In this document: in pieces, positions 1 through 8,948 of the stretch
Position numbering within the stretch: the first letter of the stretch is position 1
How the letters are laid out: the number at the start of each line of letters is the position of its first letter
From: Stieleria neptunia
GTDB lineage: Bacteria > Planctomycetota > Planctomycetia > Pirellulales > Pirellulaceae
Length of the DNA stretch: 64,000 nucleotides
Assembly: GCF_007754155.1 (NCBI RefSeq)
Contig: NZ_CP037423.1
Location: forward strand, 8,552,938-8,616,937
Direction: 5' to 3'
Program-made: the position numbers and the translations under genes
The notes under the pieces: generated by a model
Database searches by the model: none
What the model was told of the DNA's origin: nothing
What the model saw: the letters and a program-made list of their open reading frames with translations, nothing else

Positions 1-2
1 TG

Positions 3-1166
3 CAAGATGCCTGCATCCGTTGCCACGGCGAACAGTTGGATCGGGCCAAGGACACGCACCCGGCAAAGAAGTTTCGCGACCCGACCAACGCCGAACGACT
101 GGCGGTGCTCGACGCGCAAAACTGCTTGAGTTGCCATCAAGAACACGTCCCCGAACAGACGTTGACGATGGGGCTGACCCTGCCGGCCGATTACTGTTGG
201 CACTGTCATCAAGAGGTCGCCGATTCGCGGCCCAGCCACCGCGACATGGCATACGACAGTTGCGCCACCGCCGGGTGTCACAATTACCACGACAACCGTG
301 CGCTCTATGAAAAGTATCTCGATGATCACCACGGCCAGCCGGATCATTTGGAGCTTGCGTCGTTGCCCCGGCGGTCGACCGCCGCGTCGCTCTCGGGCGT
401 CTTTCGCCCCGACCGCCCGCTGGCGATCGATCAAGCCGATCATCCCGCGACGCAATCGGTCGACCAACGCGTGCTGGACGACTGGGCGACAACCGCCCAC
501 GCCCGCGCGGGCGTCAACTGCACGCACTGCCACGGCGGGAACGGTGACACGGCGTGGTCCGAAGCCGTCGCCATGGAAAGCTGCCAGCAATGCCATGCCG
601 GCCAGGTCGCCAGTTTTCAAACCGGCAAGCACGGGATGCGGCTGGCCGTCGGGCTGCCCGCGATGACGCCCGACCAGGCCCGATTGCCGATGCATGCCGG
701 CCAGGCCCATGCACAACTGGACTGCAACGCCTGTCATCCCGGTCATCGATTCGACACCCAATTCGCCGCCGCCGAGGCCTGCCTGCAGTGCCACGCGGAC
801 GATCATTCGTTGGCCTACCGCGACAGCGCGCACGCGGCGCTGTGGCAAGAGGAACTGGCCGGCAGCGGCGCCGTCGGCAGCGGCGTTTCCTGCGCCAGCT
901 GTCACCTGCCCCGGATCGAAGGCGAGACCGGGATCTGGGTCAACCATGACCAGAACGCAAACCTGCGACCCAGCGAAACGATGGCCCGACAGGTCTGCAC
1001 GCACTGCCACGGACTGGAGTATTCACTCAGCGCTTTGGCCGATCCCCGATCCGTCGCGTCGTGCTTCGGCGATGCCCCGACCGAACGCATTGAAAGCGTG
1101 CAAATGGCGCACGCGTGGTTCCTGCAGCGCCAGGCCAAACGCGACGCCCGTCTCAAGAAACCGTGA
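3..1166 (+). CDS. Multihaem (decahaem) c-type cytochrome, 5' end outside window
   Basis: The frame is open from the window edge, and a CIRCH haem motif lies upstream of the first possible start (TTG at 36), so the true start is outside the window. Ten haem-binding motifs are visible in order: CIRCH, CLSCH, CWHCH, CATAGCH (a CX4CH variant), CTHCH, CQQCH, CNACH, CLQCH, CASCH and CTHCH. There is no membrane segment in the visible part. Multihaem cytochromes of this kind shuttle electrons in the periplasm. The exact family (doubled-CXXCH or HAO-like electron carrier) cannot be decided, and there is no NrfA-type CX2CK motif. The genes behind it encode a haem lipoprotein and a globin, so a role in respiration or reactive nitrogen chemistry is plausible but inferred. 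Confidence 0.9.
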   Translation, partial: QDACIRCHGEQLDRAKDTHPAKKFRDPTNAERLAVLDAQNCLSCHQEHVPEQTLTMGLTLPADYCWHCHQEVADSRPSHRDMAYDSCATAGCHNYHDNRALYEKYLDDHHGQPDHLELASLPRRSTAASLSGVFRPDRPLAIDQADHPATQSVDQRVLDDWATTAHARAGVNCTHCHGGNGDTAWSEAVAMESCQQCHAGQVASFQTGKHGMRLAVGLPAMTPDQARLPMHAGQAHAQLDCNACHPGHRFDTQFAAAEACLQCHADDHSLAYRDSAHAALWQEELAGSGAVGSGVSCASCHLPRIEGETGIWVNHDQNANLRPSETMARQVCTHCHGLEYSLSALADPRSVASCFGDAPTERIESVQMAHAWFLQRQAKRDARLKKP

Positions 1167-1211
1167 CCCTGTTTTTCTCTCTTTTTTCGCCACGTTCCCT
1201 TTAGGATTTTC

Positions 1212-1829
1212 ATGATGAAATTGAATCGCAACCAACAACTTGCCGCCGCGGCCCTGACCGTGTGCGCAGTGCTGCCCCTGGCGGCGCTATCGGGGTGCAG
1301 CAACAGCGAAGCGAGTTCGACACCGTCCGGTGGGATCACGCCCCAACAATTTGCCGATGGCGTGCATGCGGTGATGATGGCCGACCGGACCGTCTACGCG
1401 ACGCACGTCGTGACGAATCTGAACAAGCAAGACGCCCCCGTCAAAGCGTTCGAATACTGGGAAGACACCGAGAACTCGATTCCGTTGCCGGCGCAGATGT
1501 TCCGCATGGGCGCCGAGTTGGTCGACGAGAACCCGGAAGCTGGTTTCACCTACGCCCTGCGCAGCAAATGGCCGCTCAATGACCAGCACCAGGCCAAGAC
1601 CGAGCTGGAACAGACGGCACTCGATTACCTGAGCGACAATCCCGGAGAGAACTTCTACGGGGAAGAAGAACTCGGCGACCAAAAGTACTTCGTCGCCGTC
1701 TATCCCGACCGTGCCGTCGCCGAGGCCTGCTGGTCGTGCCACAACGAACACCCCAATCGCGGCGACGACTACCCCGAATTTGCCAAAGACGACGTGATGG
1801 GCGGAGTGCTGGTGCGGGTCCCGCTTTAA
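1212..1829 (+). CDS. DUF3365 (Tll0287-like) haem lipoprotein
   Basis: 205 residues. A lipoprotein signal peptide ends in LSGC (Cys29), so the product should be anchored to a membrane outside the cytoplasm. One c-type haem motif, CWSCH, lies at residues 173-177 near the C terminus, followed by a conserved hydrophobic end (GGVLVRVPL). This layout matches the DUF3365 family, which has a PAS-like fold with a single covalent haem and is proposed to act in redox or gas sensing. It starts 45 bp after the decahaem cytochrome and is probably co-transcribed with it. An alternative ATG lies one codon downstream. Function is not established for the family. Confidence 0.85.
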   Translation: MMKLNRNQQLAAAALTVCAVLPLAALSGCSNSEASSTPSGGITPQQFADGVHAVMMADRTVYATHVVTNLNKQDAPVKAFEYWEDTENSIPLPAQMFRMGAELVDENPEAGFTYALRSKWPLNDQHQAKTELEQTALDYLSDNPGENFYGEEELGDQKYFVAVYPDRAVAEACWSCHNEHPNRGDDYPEFAKDDVMGGVLVRVPL

Positions 1830-1860
1830 TCGCTGACCATCACAACCTTCACCGTTTTCC

Positions 1861-1874
1861 TGGCACGGATGCCA
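1861..1874. promoter_or_regulatory. Short inverted repeat upstream of globin gene
   Basis: TGGCA-CGGA-TGCCA, 5-bp arms with a 4-bp spacer, lies 43 bp before the globin start. It could be an operator for a dimeric regulator. It is short enough to be chance, and no regulator can be named. Confidence 0.2.
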
Positions 1875-1916
1875 CTCTCTCCTTTTTTTTGACACGTAAC
1901 CACGAGCGTACGACTG

Positions 1917-2351
1917 ATGACTCCCCAACAAATCGATTTGGTTCAGTCTTCTTGGGAAAAGGTAAAACCGATTTCCGAGCAAGCCGCAGAACTGTTTTAT
2001 GGCCGCCTGTTTGAACTCGATCCGTCTCTGAAACCGCTCTTCAAGGGCGACATGAAAGAGCAGGGCAAGAAGCTGATGGCGACATTAAATCTAGCCGTCA
2101 CCTCACTGACCAAATTGGAAGACATCCTGCCCGCGGTCCAAGACCTGGGGCGGCGACATGTCAAGTACGGCGTCCCCGACGAGAGTTACCAGACGGTCGG
2201 CGAGGCGTTGCTCTGGACGCTCCAACAAGGGCTCGCGGAGGCCTTCACCGACGAAGTCAAGCAGGCCTGGACGATCACCTACGTGACGCTCAGCAACGTG
2301 ATGCTCGACGCCGCCCATGAAAGCGACGCGTCGGCAGCGAAAGCCGGTTAA
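1917..2351 (+). CDS. Single-domain haemoglobin (Vitreoscilla-type globin)
   Basis: 144 residues, the usual size of a single-domain bacterial globin, with no C-terminal reductase domain. The N-terminal helix (IDLVQSSWEKV) and the proximal-His helix (LGRRHVKYGV, followed by VGEALLWTL) match the flavohaemoglobin/VHb globin family. Such proteins bind O2 or NO; with a partner reductase they can act as NO dioxygenases. The gene lies 87 bp after the DUF3365 gene and near the nitrate/nitrite operon, so detoxifying NO formed from nitrite is a reasonable inference. The start at 1917 is supported by family N-terminus conservation. Confidence 0.92.
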   Translation: MTPQQIDLVQSSWEKVKPISEQAAELFYGRLFELDPSLKPLFKGDMKEQGKKLMATLNLAVTSLTKLEDILPAVQDLGRRHVKYGVPDESYQTVGEALLWTLQQGLAEAFTDEVKQAWTITYVTLSNVMLDAAHESDASAAKAG

Positions 2352-2646
2352 CGGTGGGATAGGCTTTCAACTCGTTCCCAGGCTCCGCCTGGGAACGCAC
2401 TTCTGACGAGGCTCCGCCTCTGGCCAGGAGGCAGAGCCTCCGGCCCATCGCGTTCCAAGGCAGAGCCTTGGAACGAGTGGGGTAAGCTTCCAGCTTGCCT
2501 TGCGTCACGCACCGCGTGACGTCCCGATCGCGCTCCCGCCTGGGAGCCAATGGGTCGGAAGCGACACATCGCAGGTTCGCCGGCGGAGCCGGCGAGGGTG
2601 GCAAGCAAGATGCTTACCCCACTGCGATCTTGTCCCCAGGCTCCGC
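2352..2646. repeat. Intergenic palindromic repeat cluster
   Basis: Two perfect-stem palindromes stand out: 2374-2398 (CGTTCCCAGG/CCTGGGAACG) and 2451-2475 (CGTTCCAAGG/CCTTGGAACG). They are followed by the phrase GGGGTAAGCTTCCAGCTTGCC near 2480-2500 and a degenerate third copy near 2634-2652. The same words recur at 20.8, 37.5, 60.2 and 61.0 kb. The cluster lies between convergent genes (globin and porin) and could act as a bidirectional terminator. No gene is seen here. Confidence 0.8.
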
Positions 2647-4347
2647 CTAGAACCGCCACTGGAACTGGGTCCAGAAGAAGTCGGCGTCGGCGTTGGTCGG
2701 AACCCCGGCCGTGGTGTCGTAGTAGTCGCCGGCACGGAAGTGCGAATAACCGATTTGGACGTTCGTCCGCGGGTTGATTCCGCAAGTCAGCACCAGATCG
2801 ATCTCCTGACCGAGTTCCTTGTCCCCGGCGGCATTGGCGGGGTTGAAGGGGGCCATGGTGACACCATATGGCGTCGTGGCTTGATCGAGGAAAAAGTGGT
2901 GGTACCAGACCAGCAACTTGACCTTGTCACCCAAGATCGGCGTGATGAACTGGGCGTTGACGTCGTTGATGTTCCGACGTCCGAACAAGTCCATCAGGCC
3001 CAAGTATTTGTGAGCCAGTGGGAACAGGTGGTCGAAACTATCGTCCCCGCGTGCGGCCGGAACGTCATCGCCACCGGACGCCCAGTCATACCAGAACCAA
3101 ACCGTCGGTTTCCACTCGCCACAGCCGGTGCAAATGCTCAACTGTTTGCCCAAGCCGCCGGTAAAGAATCCGGCGCTGTGGTCACCATACCCGGGGCTGT
3201 TGGAACCGAACTGGACGCCGCCTTCCATGGCATACAGCACGCCGGCGTCGGACGACCCGGCGACGCGTGAACCGAGCGTATGGTAGTCAAAATCAAGCAC
3301 CTGGTTGTTCAGTCCCAGGTAGTACGCGTCCACGGTTCCCAACGCGGTTCCGCTGTTGCTGGCATAGACTCCGTAGAAGTCCACGTCCTCGTTGGCGTCG
3401 TCGATCTTGCTTTCGTTGGCGGCATTTCGATTGAGCGGATTGACAAAGAACCCGTCGACGGTCCAGGCATCGCCCTTGTAGGTTCCGCGGACACCTTGGA
3501 ACGAGCGTCGCGTGTTCGCCCAATCCAACGGTGAAATCAACCGCTGGTCGCCGAACAGCAATTCTTGTCGTCCCAGACGCAAGTTCAACGAATCGGTCAG
3601 CTTGGTGTCCAAGAACAGGTTCTGGATTTCACCACGATTCTCTTCGATCGGTCGGTTGTTGAACGTCTCGCCGCCCGAATCGGCGTACAAGTACTCGCCG
3701 TAGGCGCGGAAATACTCGTTGATCCGCAGATTCGCGAACATCCGATAGCGGGTCAGGAAGAACGAATCGTCGACGCCGGTCAATCCCAGGCCGCGAAAGT
3801 TGTTCTCGTTGTGGTAACGCATCCGCGCTTCGCCACCGATGTCCAGCTTGCCGCCCAGCATGCCCTTGAGCGAATCGCCAAAGAACGAAGGGCCGTCGTA
3901 GCAGGGATCGTTCAGATAGCTGAAGTTGTTGGCGTAGAACACACCGGCGTAGGCGCTTTTCATCGCTGCCGTCGCGGCGGCTTTTTTCGCCTTGGTGCAG
4001 CACGGCGTCGTGCAGCAGTTGCAACTCGTCACGACGGGCGCGGCCATCGAAGCGGCATCGACCGTCGCCGCGGGAGCCGGCTCGTCCATCGGAACGGGCT
4101 GTGGCGGGTCCGCTTGGGGGGCATCCTCCAACGGCGCGGGCTCCTCCTGAAAGGCGATGTAGGGGACATTGCCGTACTGTGTATCGGCCACCAATTGGAC
4201 GTTGCCTTGCGGCGTGTCGGTGGCGTCCAGTACGACCGTCTCGACCAGGCCGTGTGGTGTTTCGGCCAGCGCCGACGGGGCGGCGGTTAAGCCGGCAAGC
4301 AGTGCCAACGCGAGCGTGCGCCGGCGAGTGTTTTGATGTGGAGGCAT
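2647..4347 (-). CDS. Outer-membrane porin, alginate-export-like (AlgE/OprD-type beta barrel)
   Basis: 566 residues when started at the ATG at 4345-4347, which is followed directly by a signal peptide (MPPHQNTRRRT... ending ALA at residue 28) and preceded by an AAGGAAGGAG ribosome site. A longer in-frame extension to 4482 lacks these signs. Residues about 29-130 form a low-complexity Pro/Ala linker with a Cys cluster (C109, C111, C112, C116, C117). From about residue 165 the sequence matches the alginate-export barrel family, with alternating amphipathic strands such as YRMFANLRINEYFRAYGEY and NLRLGRQELLFGDQRL. It is divergent from nrtA, so it may be the outer-membrane pore for nitrate or another anion. 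Substrate is inferred only from position. Confidence 0.85.
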   Translation of the reverse strand: MPPHQNTRRRTLALALLAGLTAAPSALAETPHGLVETVVLDATDTPQGNVQLVADTQYGNVPYIAFQEEPAPLEDAPQADPPQPVPMDEPAPAATVDAASMAAPVVTSCNCCTTPCCTKAKKAAATAAMKSAYAGVFYANNFSYLNDPCYDGPSFFGDSLKGMLGGKLDIGGEARMRYHNENNFRGLGLTGVDDSFFLTRYRMFANLRINEYFRAYGEYLYADSGGETFNNRPIEENRGEIQNLFLDTKLTDSLNLRLGRQELLFGDQRLISPLDWANTRRSFQGVRGTYKGDAWTVDGFFVNPLNRNAANESKIDDANEDVDFYGVYASNSGTALGTVDAYYLGLNNQVLDFDYHTLGSRVAGSSDAGVLYAMEGGVQFGSNSPGYGDHSAGFFTGGLGKQLSICTGCGEWKPTVWFWYDWASGGDDVPAARGDDSFDHLFPLAHKYLGLMDLFGRRNINDVNAQFITPILGDKVKLLVWYHHFFLDQATTPYGVTMAPFNPANAAGDKELGQEIDLVLTCGINPRTNVQIGYSHFRAGDYYDTTAGVPTNADADFFWTQFQWRF

Positions 4348-4357
4348 CACGTAGGAC

Positions 4358-4367
4358 TCCTTCCTTA
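4358..4367 (-). promoter_or_regulatory. Strong Shine-Dalgarno site for the porin gene
   Basis: On the minus strand this reads AAGGAAGGAG, 10 bases before the ATG at 4347. A purine-rich site this good is uncommon in this window, and it fixes the porin start over the longer frame. Confidence 0.75.
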
Positions 4368-4451
4368 CGGAACGGTTAGTCACCGAGGAGGTGACGACTA
4401 ATGGAATGGCAAGTTCCCCGAGAGATTCGAGCCAGTGCGCAACCGCCTGTC

Positions 4452-4466
4452 GCACATCACGCCCCA
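4452..4466 (-). promoter_or_regulatory. Weak sigma-54 -24/-12 candidate facing the porin
   Basis: The minus strand reads TGGGGCGTGATGTGC: a GG-N10-GC core with TGG..CG and TGC matching the consensus but two mismatches in the -24 box. The predicted start lies roughly 90 bp upstream of the porin ATG. It is listed because the facing operon has a better match; chance occurrence is quite possible. Confidence 0.25.
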
Positions 4467-4812
4467 TCATCCCGGTGAACATCCGCGTCGGCTCCGGCGA
4501 ATCCGACCGTCATGTTGTGCTCTATCGTCTCATCGATGACGTCGATTCGTGAAGAATTTCCCGAACCGTGAACAGCCACGACAATCGTTAAAGTCGCGTG
4601 ATGCACGTGTCGGGGGACGACCTGCAATCCCCTCGCACGATTCCTGTGCAGCGGGGTGGAGTGACTGCCCGCAATCGGTGCAGATCACGATCACCGCACG
4701 TTGTCAAGTCAATTCACGCGGATTGGCTTTACGGTGAATCGTCTTACCTTGCTCGGCCACTGTGTCGCACCTCCCTCACGTTGTCGGTCCGGGCCGATCT
4801 TGACATCGGCTT

Positions 4813-4828
4813 TGGCACGTGGCGTGCC
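4813..4828 (+). promoter_or_regulatory. Sigma-54 (-24/-12) promoter candidate for the nitrate operon
   Basis: TGGCACGTGGCGTGCC gives a perfect -24 box (TGGCACG), exact GG-N10-GC spacing and a one-mismatch -12 box (GTGC for TTGC). Transcription would start near 4839, giving a leader of about 130 bases before nrtA. The same bases form a palindrome (GGCACG-TGG-CGTGCC), so a dimeric repressor or activator site is the alternative reading. An NtrC-family activator with an intact GAFTGA loop is encoded at 19295-20746. Confidence 0.6.
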
Positions 4829-4969
4829 TCGCTCGGTCTGTGGGATGACGGAGCAGTCCGGTCATCCTGGTCTCCTCTCCGCACCAAGTGGAGGGGCACC
4901 GGAAAACGCCACACCTTTTCCACCACCCTCCTCTGGGAGTTTGCCCAAGTGCCTTTGCGATCCCTTTCC

Positions 4970-6451
4970 ATGCAAGTCCTGCGACATCTGCCAACGTCCG
5001 CGCTCGCCCCGCTGACGCTCCTGTTGGTCGGTGCGTTGCAGATCGGCTGTTCTGATTCCAACATCTCATTGGAAGACCTGGAAGCCGCCGCGGCGAAACT
5101 CGAAACCACCGCGGGCGAAGACGCCGACGCGGGCGCCGCGGTGATGGAAATCCTGGACGTCGAAAAACCAAACTTGAAATTCGGCTTCATCAAGCTGACC
5201 GACTGTGCGCCGCTGGTGATCGCGAAAGAGAAGGGCTACTTCGAAGAGGAAGGATTGAACGTCGAAATCGAAGCTCAATCGAACTGGAAAGTGTTGCTGG
5301 ACCGGGTGATCGACGGCCAACTCGACGGCGCCCACATGTTGGCCGGCCAGCCGATCGGTGCGACCATCGGATTCGGCACCCAAGCTCACGTGATCACCGC
5401 CTATAGCCTGGATTACAACGGCAACGGGATCACGGTCAGCAATGAAATCTGGGAACAGATGCAGGAGAATGATCCGGCGTTGAAGTCCGACACACCGCCG
5501 CATCCGATACCCGCGACCTCGCTCAAGCCGATCGTCGACTCGTACAAGCAAGAGGGCAAGGATTTCAACATGGGGATGGTCTTCCCCGTCAGCACGCACA
5601 ACTACGAAATTCGATATTGGCTGGCCGCCGCGGGCATTCATCCGGGGATGTACACCGAAGAAAACATCCAAGGGACCGTCGACGCCGACGTGTTGTTGTC
5701 GGTCACTCCGCCGCCCCAGATGCCCGCGACGTTGGAAGCCGGAACGATCCTCGGTTATTGCGTCGGCGAACCGTGGAACCAACAAGCCGTCGTCAAGGGC
5801 ATCGGCGTTCCGGTCACCACCAACTATGACATTTGGAAGAACAATCCCGAGAAAGTCTTCGGCGTGACCAAAGAGTGGGACGAAAAACACCCCAACACCC
5901 ACCTTGCCGTGATCAAGGCCTTGATCCGCGCCGGCAAATGGCTCGACGCAACCGACGAAAACGGCGTCCTGGTCAACCGCCAAGAAGCCGCCAAAATTCT
6001 GTCGGGAAAAGATTACGTCGGAGCGGACGAAGACGTGATCGACAACAGCATGACCGGCACGTTTGTCTTTCAAGAGACCGACGTCCGCCCGATGCCCGAC
6101 TTCAACGTCTTCTTTAAATACTACGCCAGCTATCCGCACTACAGCGACTGCATCTGGTTCTTGACGCAGATGCGACGCTGGGGCCAGATCACCGAAGGCA
6201 AGCCCGCGAGTTGGTACGCGGAAACGGCCCAGGAGATCTACAAGCCGGAAATCTATCGCAAGGCCGCGGCGATGTTGGTCGCCGAAGGCAAGGCGTCTGC
6301 CGAAGACTTCCCCGCGGAGGACTACGACGGCTATCGAGACGTCACGACAGAGTTCATTGATGGCACCCCGTACGACGCCAAGGACCCGGTGGGCTACGTC
6401 AATGGTTTCGAGATCGGCAACAAAGATCCCGAATCGTTGGCCAAGCAGTAA
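4970..6451 (+). CDS. nrtA: Nitrate ABC transporter, substrate-binding lipoprotein NrtA
   Basis: 493 residues from the ATG at 4970, chosen because it opens a lipoprotein signal peptide with lipobox LQIGC (Cys27). The mature part begins a NrtA/CmpA/SsuA-like fold: [22 protein letters not shown], then [19 protein letters not shown], then [15 protein letters not shown] and a C-terminal region with [10 protein letters not shown]. These are hallmarks of nitrate-binding proteins (type II periplasmic binding protein, PF13379). It captures nitrate (possibly nitrite) at the outer face of the inner membrane for NrtBCD, encoded directly downstream. About 55 residues of charged linker separate the lipid anchor from the binding domain. 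The 252-bp gap to nrtB shows no gene. Confidence 0.95.
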   Translation: MQVLRHLPTSALAPLTLLLVGALQIGCSDSNISLEDLEAAAAKLETTAGEDADAGAAVMEILDVEKPNLKFGFIKLTDCAPLVIAKEKGYFEEEGLNVEIEAQSNWKVLLDRVIDGQLDGAHMLAGQPIGATIGFGTQAHVITAYSLDYNGNGITVSNEIWEQMQENDPALKSDTPPHPIPATSLKPIVDSYKQEGKDFNMGMVFPVSTHNYEIRYWLAAAGIHPGMYTEENIQGTVDADVLLSVTPPPQMPATLEAGTILGYCVGEPWNQQAVVKGIGVPVTTNYDIWKNNPEKVFGVTKEWDEKHPNTHLAVIKALIRAGKWLDATDENGVLVNRQEAAKILSGKDYVGADEDVIDNSMTGTFVFQETDVRPMPDFNVFFKYYASYPHYSDCIWFLTQMRRWGQITEGKPASWYAETAQEIYKPEIYRKAAAMLVAEGKASAEDFPAEDYDGYRDVTTEFIDGTPYDAKDPVGYVNGFEIGNKDPESLAKQ

Positions 6452-6703
6452 CAGACCCCTCGGCGCGATCGACGTGGCACGGACGTCGGTCGCGCCGGCC
6501 AAGCTTCTGGAATGTACATGCGCGGTGACCGCCTCGCCGTTGCATGTTCGGGAAGCGGCCATTCGGGTCGGACGTCTCGGTCCGGTGCCAGACGTCCGAC
6601 CCGGCCGTGGACCCCGGATCGAAACAGATCCCCCATCGAAACAGACCCCGCATCGAATCACTCAACCCGAACTCCACCCCCCAACCACCTTGTAGCGAAT
6701 CGT

Positions 6704-7819
6704 ATGAATTGGAGAGGAAAAGCACTGAAGTTCTGTGACGTTGCCGGGCTTCCCGCCCTGGAACCGTTCGTCAGACTGCTCGCCGGCGAAGACGTCAAAG
6801 AGCAACTCAAAGGGATTGCCAAGTTCGTGGTCTTGCCGGTCGCGGCCGTCGCCGTGTTCCTGATGTTGTGGTCGGCCGCCGCCCGCACGGTGGTCACCGA
6901 CAGCATGCGGCTGCCCAGCCCGACCGACACCTGGACGGCCGGCAAAGAACTGTTCGCGATGCATTCGGCTCAGCGCGCCGAGGACCTCAAGGTCAAGCAG
7001 GAAAAAACGTTGCAAGCCGTCCAGTTGCTCGCCCAAGCCAACGCGGTGGGCAAGCAGGCCGAATCGGCAACGGGCGAGCGGAAAGAAACGCTGCTGGCCA
7101 ATGCCCTGGTCTTGAAGAAGAAGGCGGTTCAAGCGGCAAACTACCGTCCCTCGAGCGCCCCGACCTTCGTCGACCAGATCGTCACCAGCCTGAAAACCGT
7201 GTTCGTCGGATTCGCCATCGCCACCTTGATCGCCGTCCCGATCGGCGTGCTCTGCGGCATGAGCCCCTGGTGCAACGCGGCACTGACGCCGTTCATCCAG
7301 GTCTTCAAACCGGTCAGCCCACTGGCTTGGTTGCCGCTGGCGTTCTTGATCATCGTCTGGGCCTATTCCGGGACCAAACCCGGCGACAACTTTTTCGATA
7401 AAGCCTTTTTGATTTCCGCCATCACGGTCTCGTTGTGTTCCCTGTGGCCGACGCTGGTCAACACCACGCTCGGCGTGGCAAGCGTCGACAAGGACTACAT
7501 GAACGTGGCCCGCGTGCTGAAACTTTCCTGGAGCCAACAGCTGTTCAAGATCATTCTGCCGGCCAGTCTGCCGCTGATGTTCGCCGGGCTGCGGATCAGT
7601 CTGGGCGTCGGTTGGATGGTCCTGATCGCCGCCGACATGCTGGCCCAAAACCCGGGGCTGGGCAAGTTCGTCTGGGACGAGTTTCAAAACGGCAGCAGCC
7701 AGACCTACGCCCGCATCGCATTCAGCGTGATCATCATCGGTGTGATCGGACTGGTGCTCGATCGGATCATGATTTTCATGCGAAACCTGGTCAGTTTCGG
7801 TGACCCACAAGCCGCCTAG
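6704..7819 (+). CDS. nrtB: Nitrate ABC transporter permease NrtB
   Basis: 371 residues from ATG 6704; longer in-frame starts upstream give low-complexity sequence. TM1 (KFVVLPVAAVAVFLMLWSA) is followed by an unusual charged, Ala/Lys/Gln-rich stretch of about 80 residues (roughly 70-148) predicted to be helical, before the permease core. The core carries the ABC permease EAA-loop region (NVARVLKLSWSQQLFKIILP) and the conserved DMLAQNPGLG..VWDEFQ end typical of NrtB/SsuC permeases. Usual NrtB length is about 280, so the extra length lies in this insertion. It works with NrtA and the NrtC/NrtD ATPases encoded next. Confidence 0.94.
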   Translation: MNWRGKALKFCDVAGLPALEPFVRLLAGEDVKEQLKGIAKFVVLPVAAVAVFLMLWSAAARTVVTDSMRLPSPTDTWTAGKELFAMHSAQRAEDLKVKQEKTLQAVQLLAQANAVGKQAESATGERKETLLANALVLKKKAVQAANYRPSSAPTFVDQIVTSLKTVFVGFAIATLIAVPIGVLCGMSPWCNAALTPFIQVFKPVSPLAWLPLAFLIIVWAYSGTKPGDNFFDKAFLISAITVSLCSLWPTLVNTTLGVASVDKDYMNVARVLKLSWSQQLFKIILPASLPLMFAGLRISLGVGWMVLIAADMLAQNPGLGKFVWDEFQNGSSQTYARIAFSVIIIGVIGLVLDRIMIFMRNLVSFGDPQAA

Positions 7820-7908
7820 CCATTGAGACAGGCTTCCGGCCTGTCATCGCCTGAGTTTGACGATCAACCCTTTCTTGTCTTTCGAATCCTTTCAGCCCCG
7901 GCAAAACG

Positions 7909-8841
7909 ATGAGCGTCGCAGTCCTCCAACGGCCCCGATCCAAATCGATCGCCAGACCCGCGCCGCCCGATCCGTTGATCTCGATGCGGGCGGTCAGCAA
8001 AGGGTATGGGAGTGGTGTCACGCGCAACGCAGTGTTGAACAATATCAATCTGAATTTGCGCAAGGGCGAGTTCCTGGCGATCGTCGGTTTCTCCGGCAGC
8101 GGAAAGACGACACTGACCAAGTTGCTGGCCGGGCTGGAGATGCCCGACAGCGGCGAGATCGTGATGGAGAACGAGGTCATCAAGGGACCGAGCGAAGAGC
8201 GCGGCATCGTGTTTCAAAACTACTCGCTGCTGCCCTGGCTGACCGTGCGGGGAAACATCGCCCTGTCGGTCGATCGAGTGTTCAAACATTGGTCGCGTGG
8301 CGAACGACACGACCATGTCGAAAAATTTATCGAAATGGTCGGCTTGTCACACGCCGTGCATCGCCGACCGCACGAATTGTCCGGCGGGATGCGCCAACGT
8401 GTGTCACTGGCACGAACCCTGGCCATGAAACCCAACGTCCTGTTGCTCGATGAACCCCTGGGCGCCCTCGACGCCTTGACCCGCAGCGTGCTGCAGGAAG
8501 AGATCCTGAAGATCTGGGAAGAAGAACGACAGACTTGCTTGCTGATCACCAACGATGTCGATGAAGCGATCTTGTTGGCCGATCGGATTGTCCCGCTGAA
8601 CCCGGGGCCCAATGCGTCACTGGGTCCTGCGTTTTCGGTCGAACTGGATCGACCAAGAAACAAGACGGAGCTGAATCACAACGAGACCTTCAAGGGGTTA
8701 CGAAACGCGGTCACCAATTACCTGGTCGCCGTGCGGCAAAAGTCGCGTGACGACGAAGCGTTGTCGTCCGAAGCACCGCCGATCGAGTTACCCGACCTGC
8801 AACCGCGAAGTCTGCGAATTCCACGCGGACGGGCCGGTTAA
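7909..8841 (+). CDS. nrtC: Nitrate ABC transporter ATP-binding protein (NrtC-like)
   Basis: 310 residues. Walker A GFSGSGKT, signature [13 protein letters not shown] and Walker B VLLLDEP are intact. The switch (H-loop) histidine is replaced: the motif reads [10 protein letters not shown] where LxxTHDVDEA is usual. The paired ATPase NrtD keeps the His, so the two may form an asymmetric heterodimer with one canonical and one degenerate site; I believe this Asn is shared by related NrtC proteins. A C-terminal tail of about 55 residues is not NTPase. It lacks the NrtA-like C-terminal sensor domain seen in cyanobacterial NrtC. Confidence 0.92.
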   Translation: MSVAVLQRPRSKSIARPAPPDPLISMRAVSKGYGSGVTRNAVLNNINLNLRKGEFLAIVGFSGSGKTTLTKLLAGLEMPDSGEIVMENEVIKGPSEERGIVFQNYSLLPWLTVRGNIALSVDRVFKHWSRGERHDHVEKFIEMVGLSHAVHRRPHELSGGMRQRVSLARTLAMKPNVLLLDEPLGALDALTRSVLQEEILKIWEEERQTCLLITNDVDEAILLADRIVPLNPGPNASLGPAFSVELDRPRNKTELNHNETFKGLRNAVTNYLVAVRQKSRDDEALSSEAPPIELPDLQPRSLRIPRGRAG

Positions 8842-8948
8842 CCCCGTGGGCCAGGTTTTCGGCCTGCCGCCCGGGTGTCGCCCGGGCCGGCTTGACCACC
8901 ACCACCCATCCGAACACGAACAACCACAGAACCCCACAAGGCGGATCC

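Larger units (their letters stand above)
4348..4969. promoter_or_regulatory. Divergent porin/nrtA intergenic region
   Basis: A 622-bp gene-free region between the divergent porin and nrtA starts. It holds the porin ribosome site, a good sigma-54-type element for nrtA and a weaker one facing the porin (both listed separately). The open frame running upstream of nrtA to 4598 is not supported as coding because the lipoprotein signal begins at 4970. Confidence 0.6.

Noticed and set aside
3..1166. Cytochrome c nitrite reductase (NrfA) or hydroxylamine oxidoreductase
   Set aside because: No CX2CK motif and no HAO-type crosslinking Tyr context was recognised; only the general multihaem class can be supported.
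4348..4482. Longer start of the porin at 4482
   Set aside because: The ATG at 4347 has a strong ribosome site and begins the signal peptide; the extension would block secretion.
4598..4969. N-terminal extension of NrtA
   Set aside because: A lipoprotein signal starts at 4970, and the extension would cover the promoter candidate with sequence that has no protein-like features.
5066..6661. Long open frame antisense to nrtA
   Set aside because: It lies entirely opposite a gene with a clear family and motifs, and its translation is low-complexity, as expected from GC-rich codon bias.
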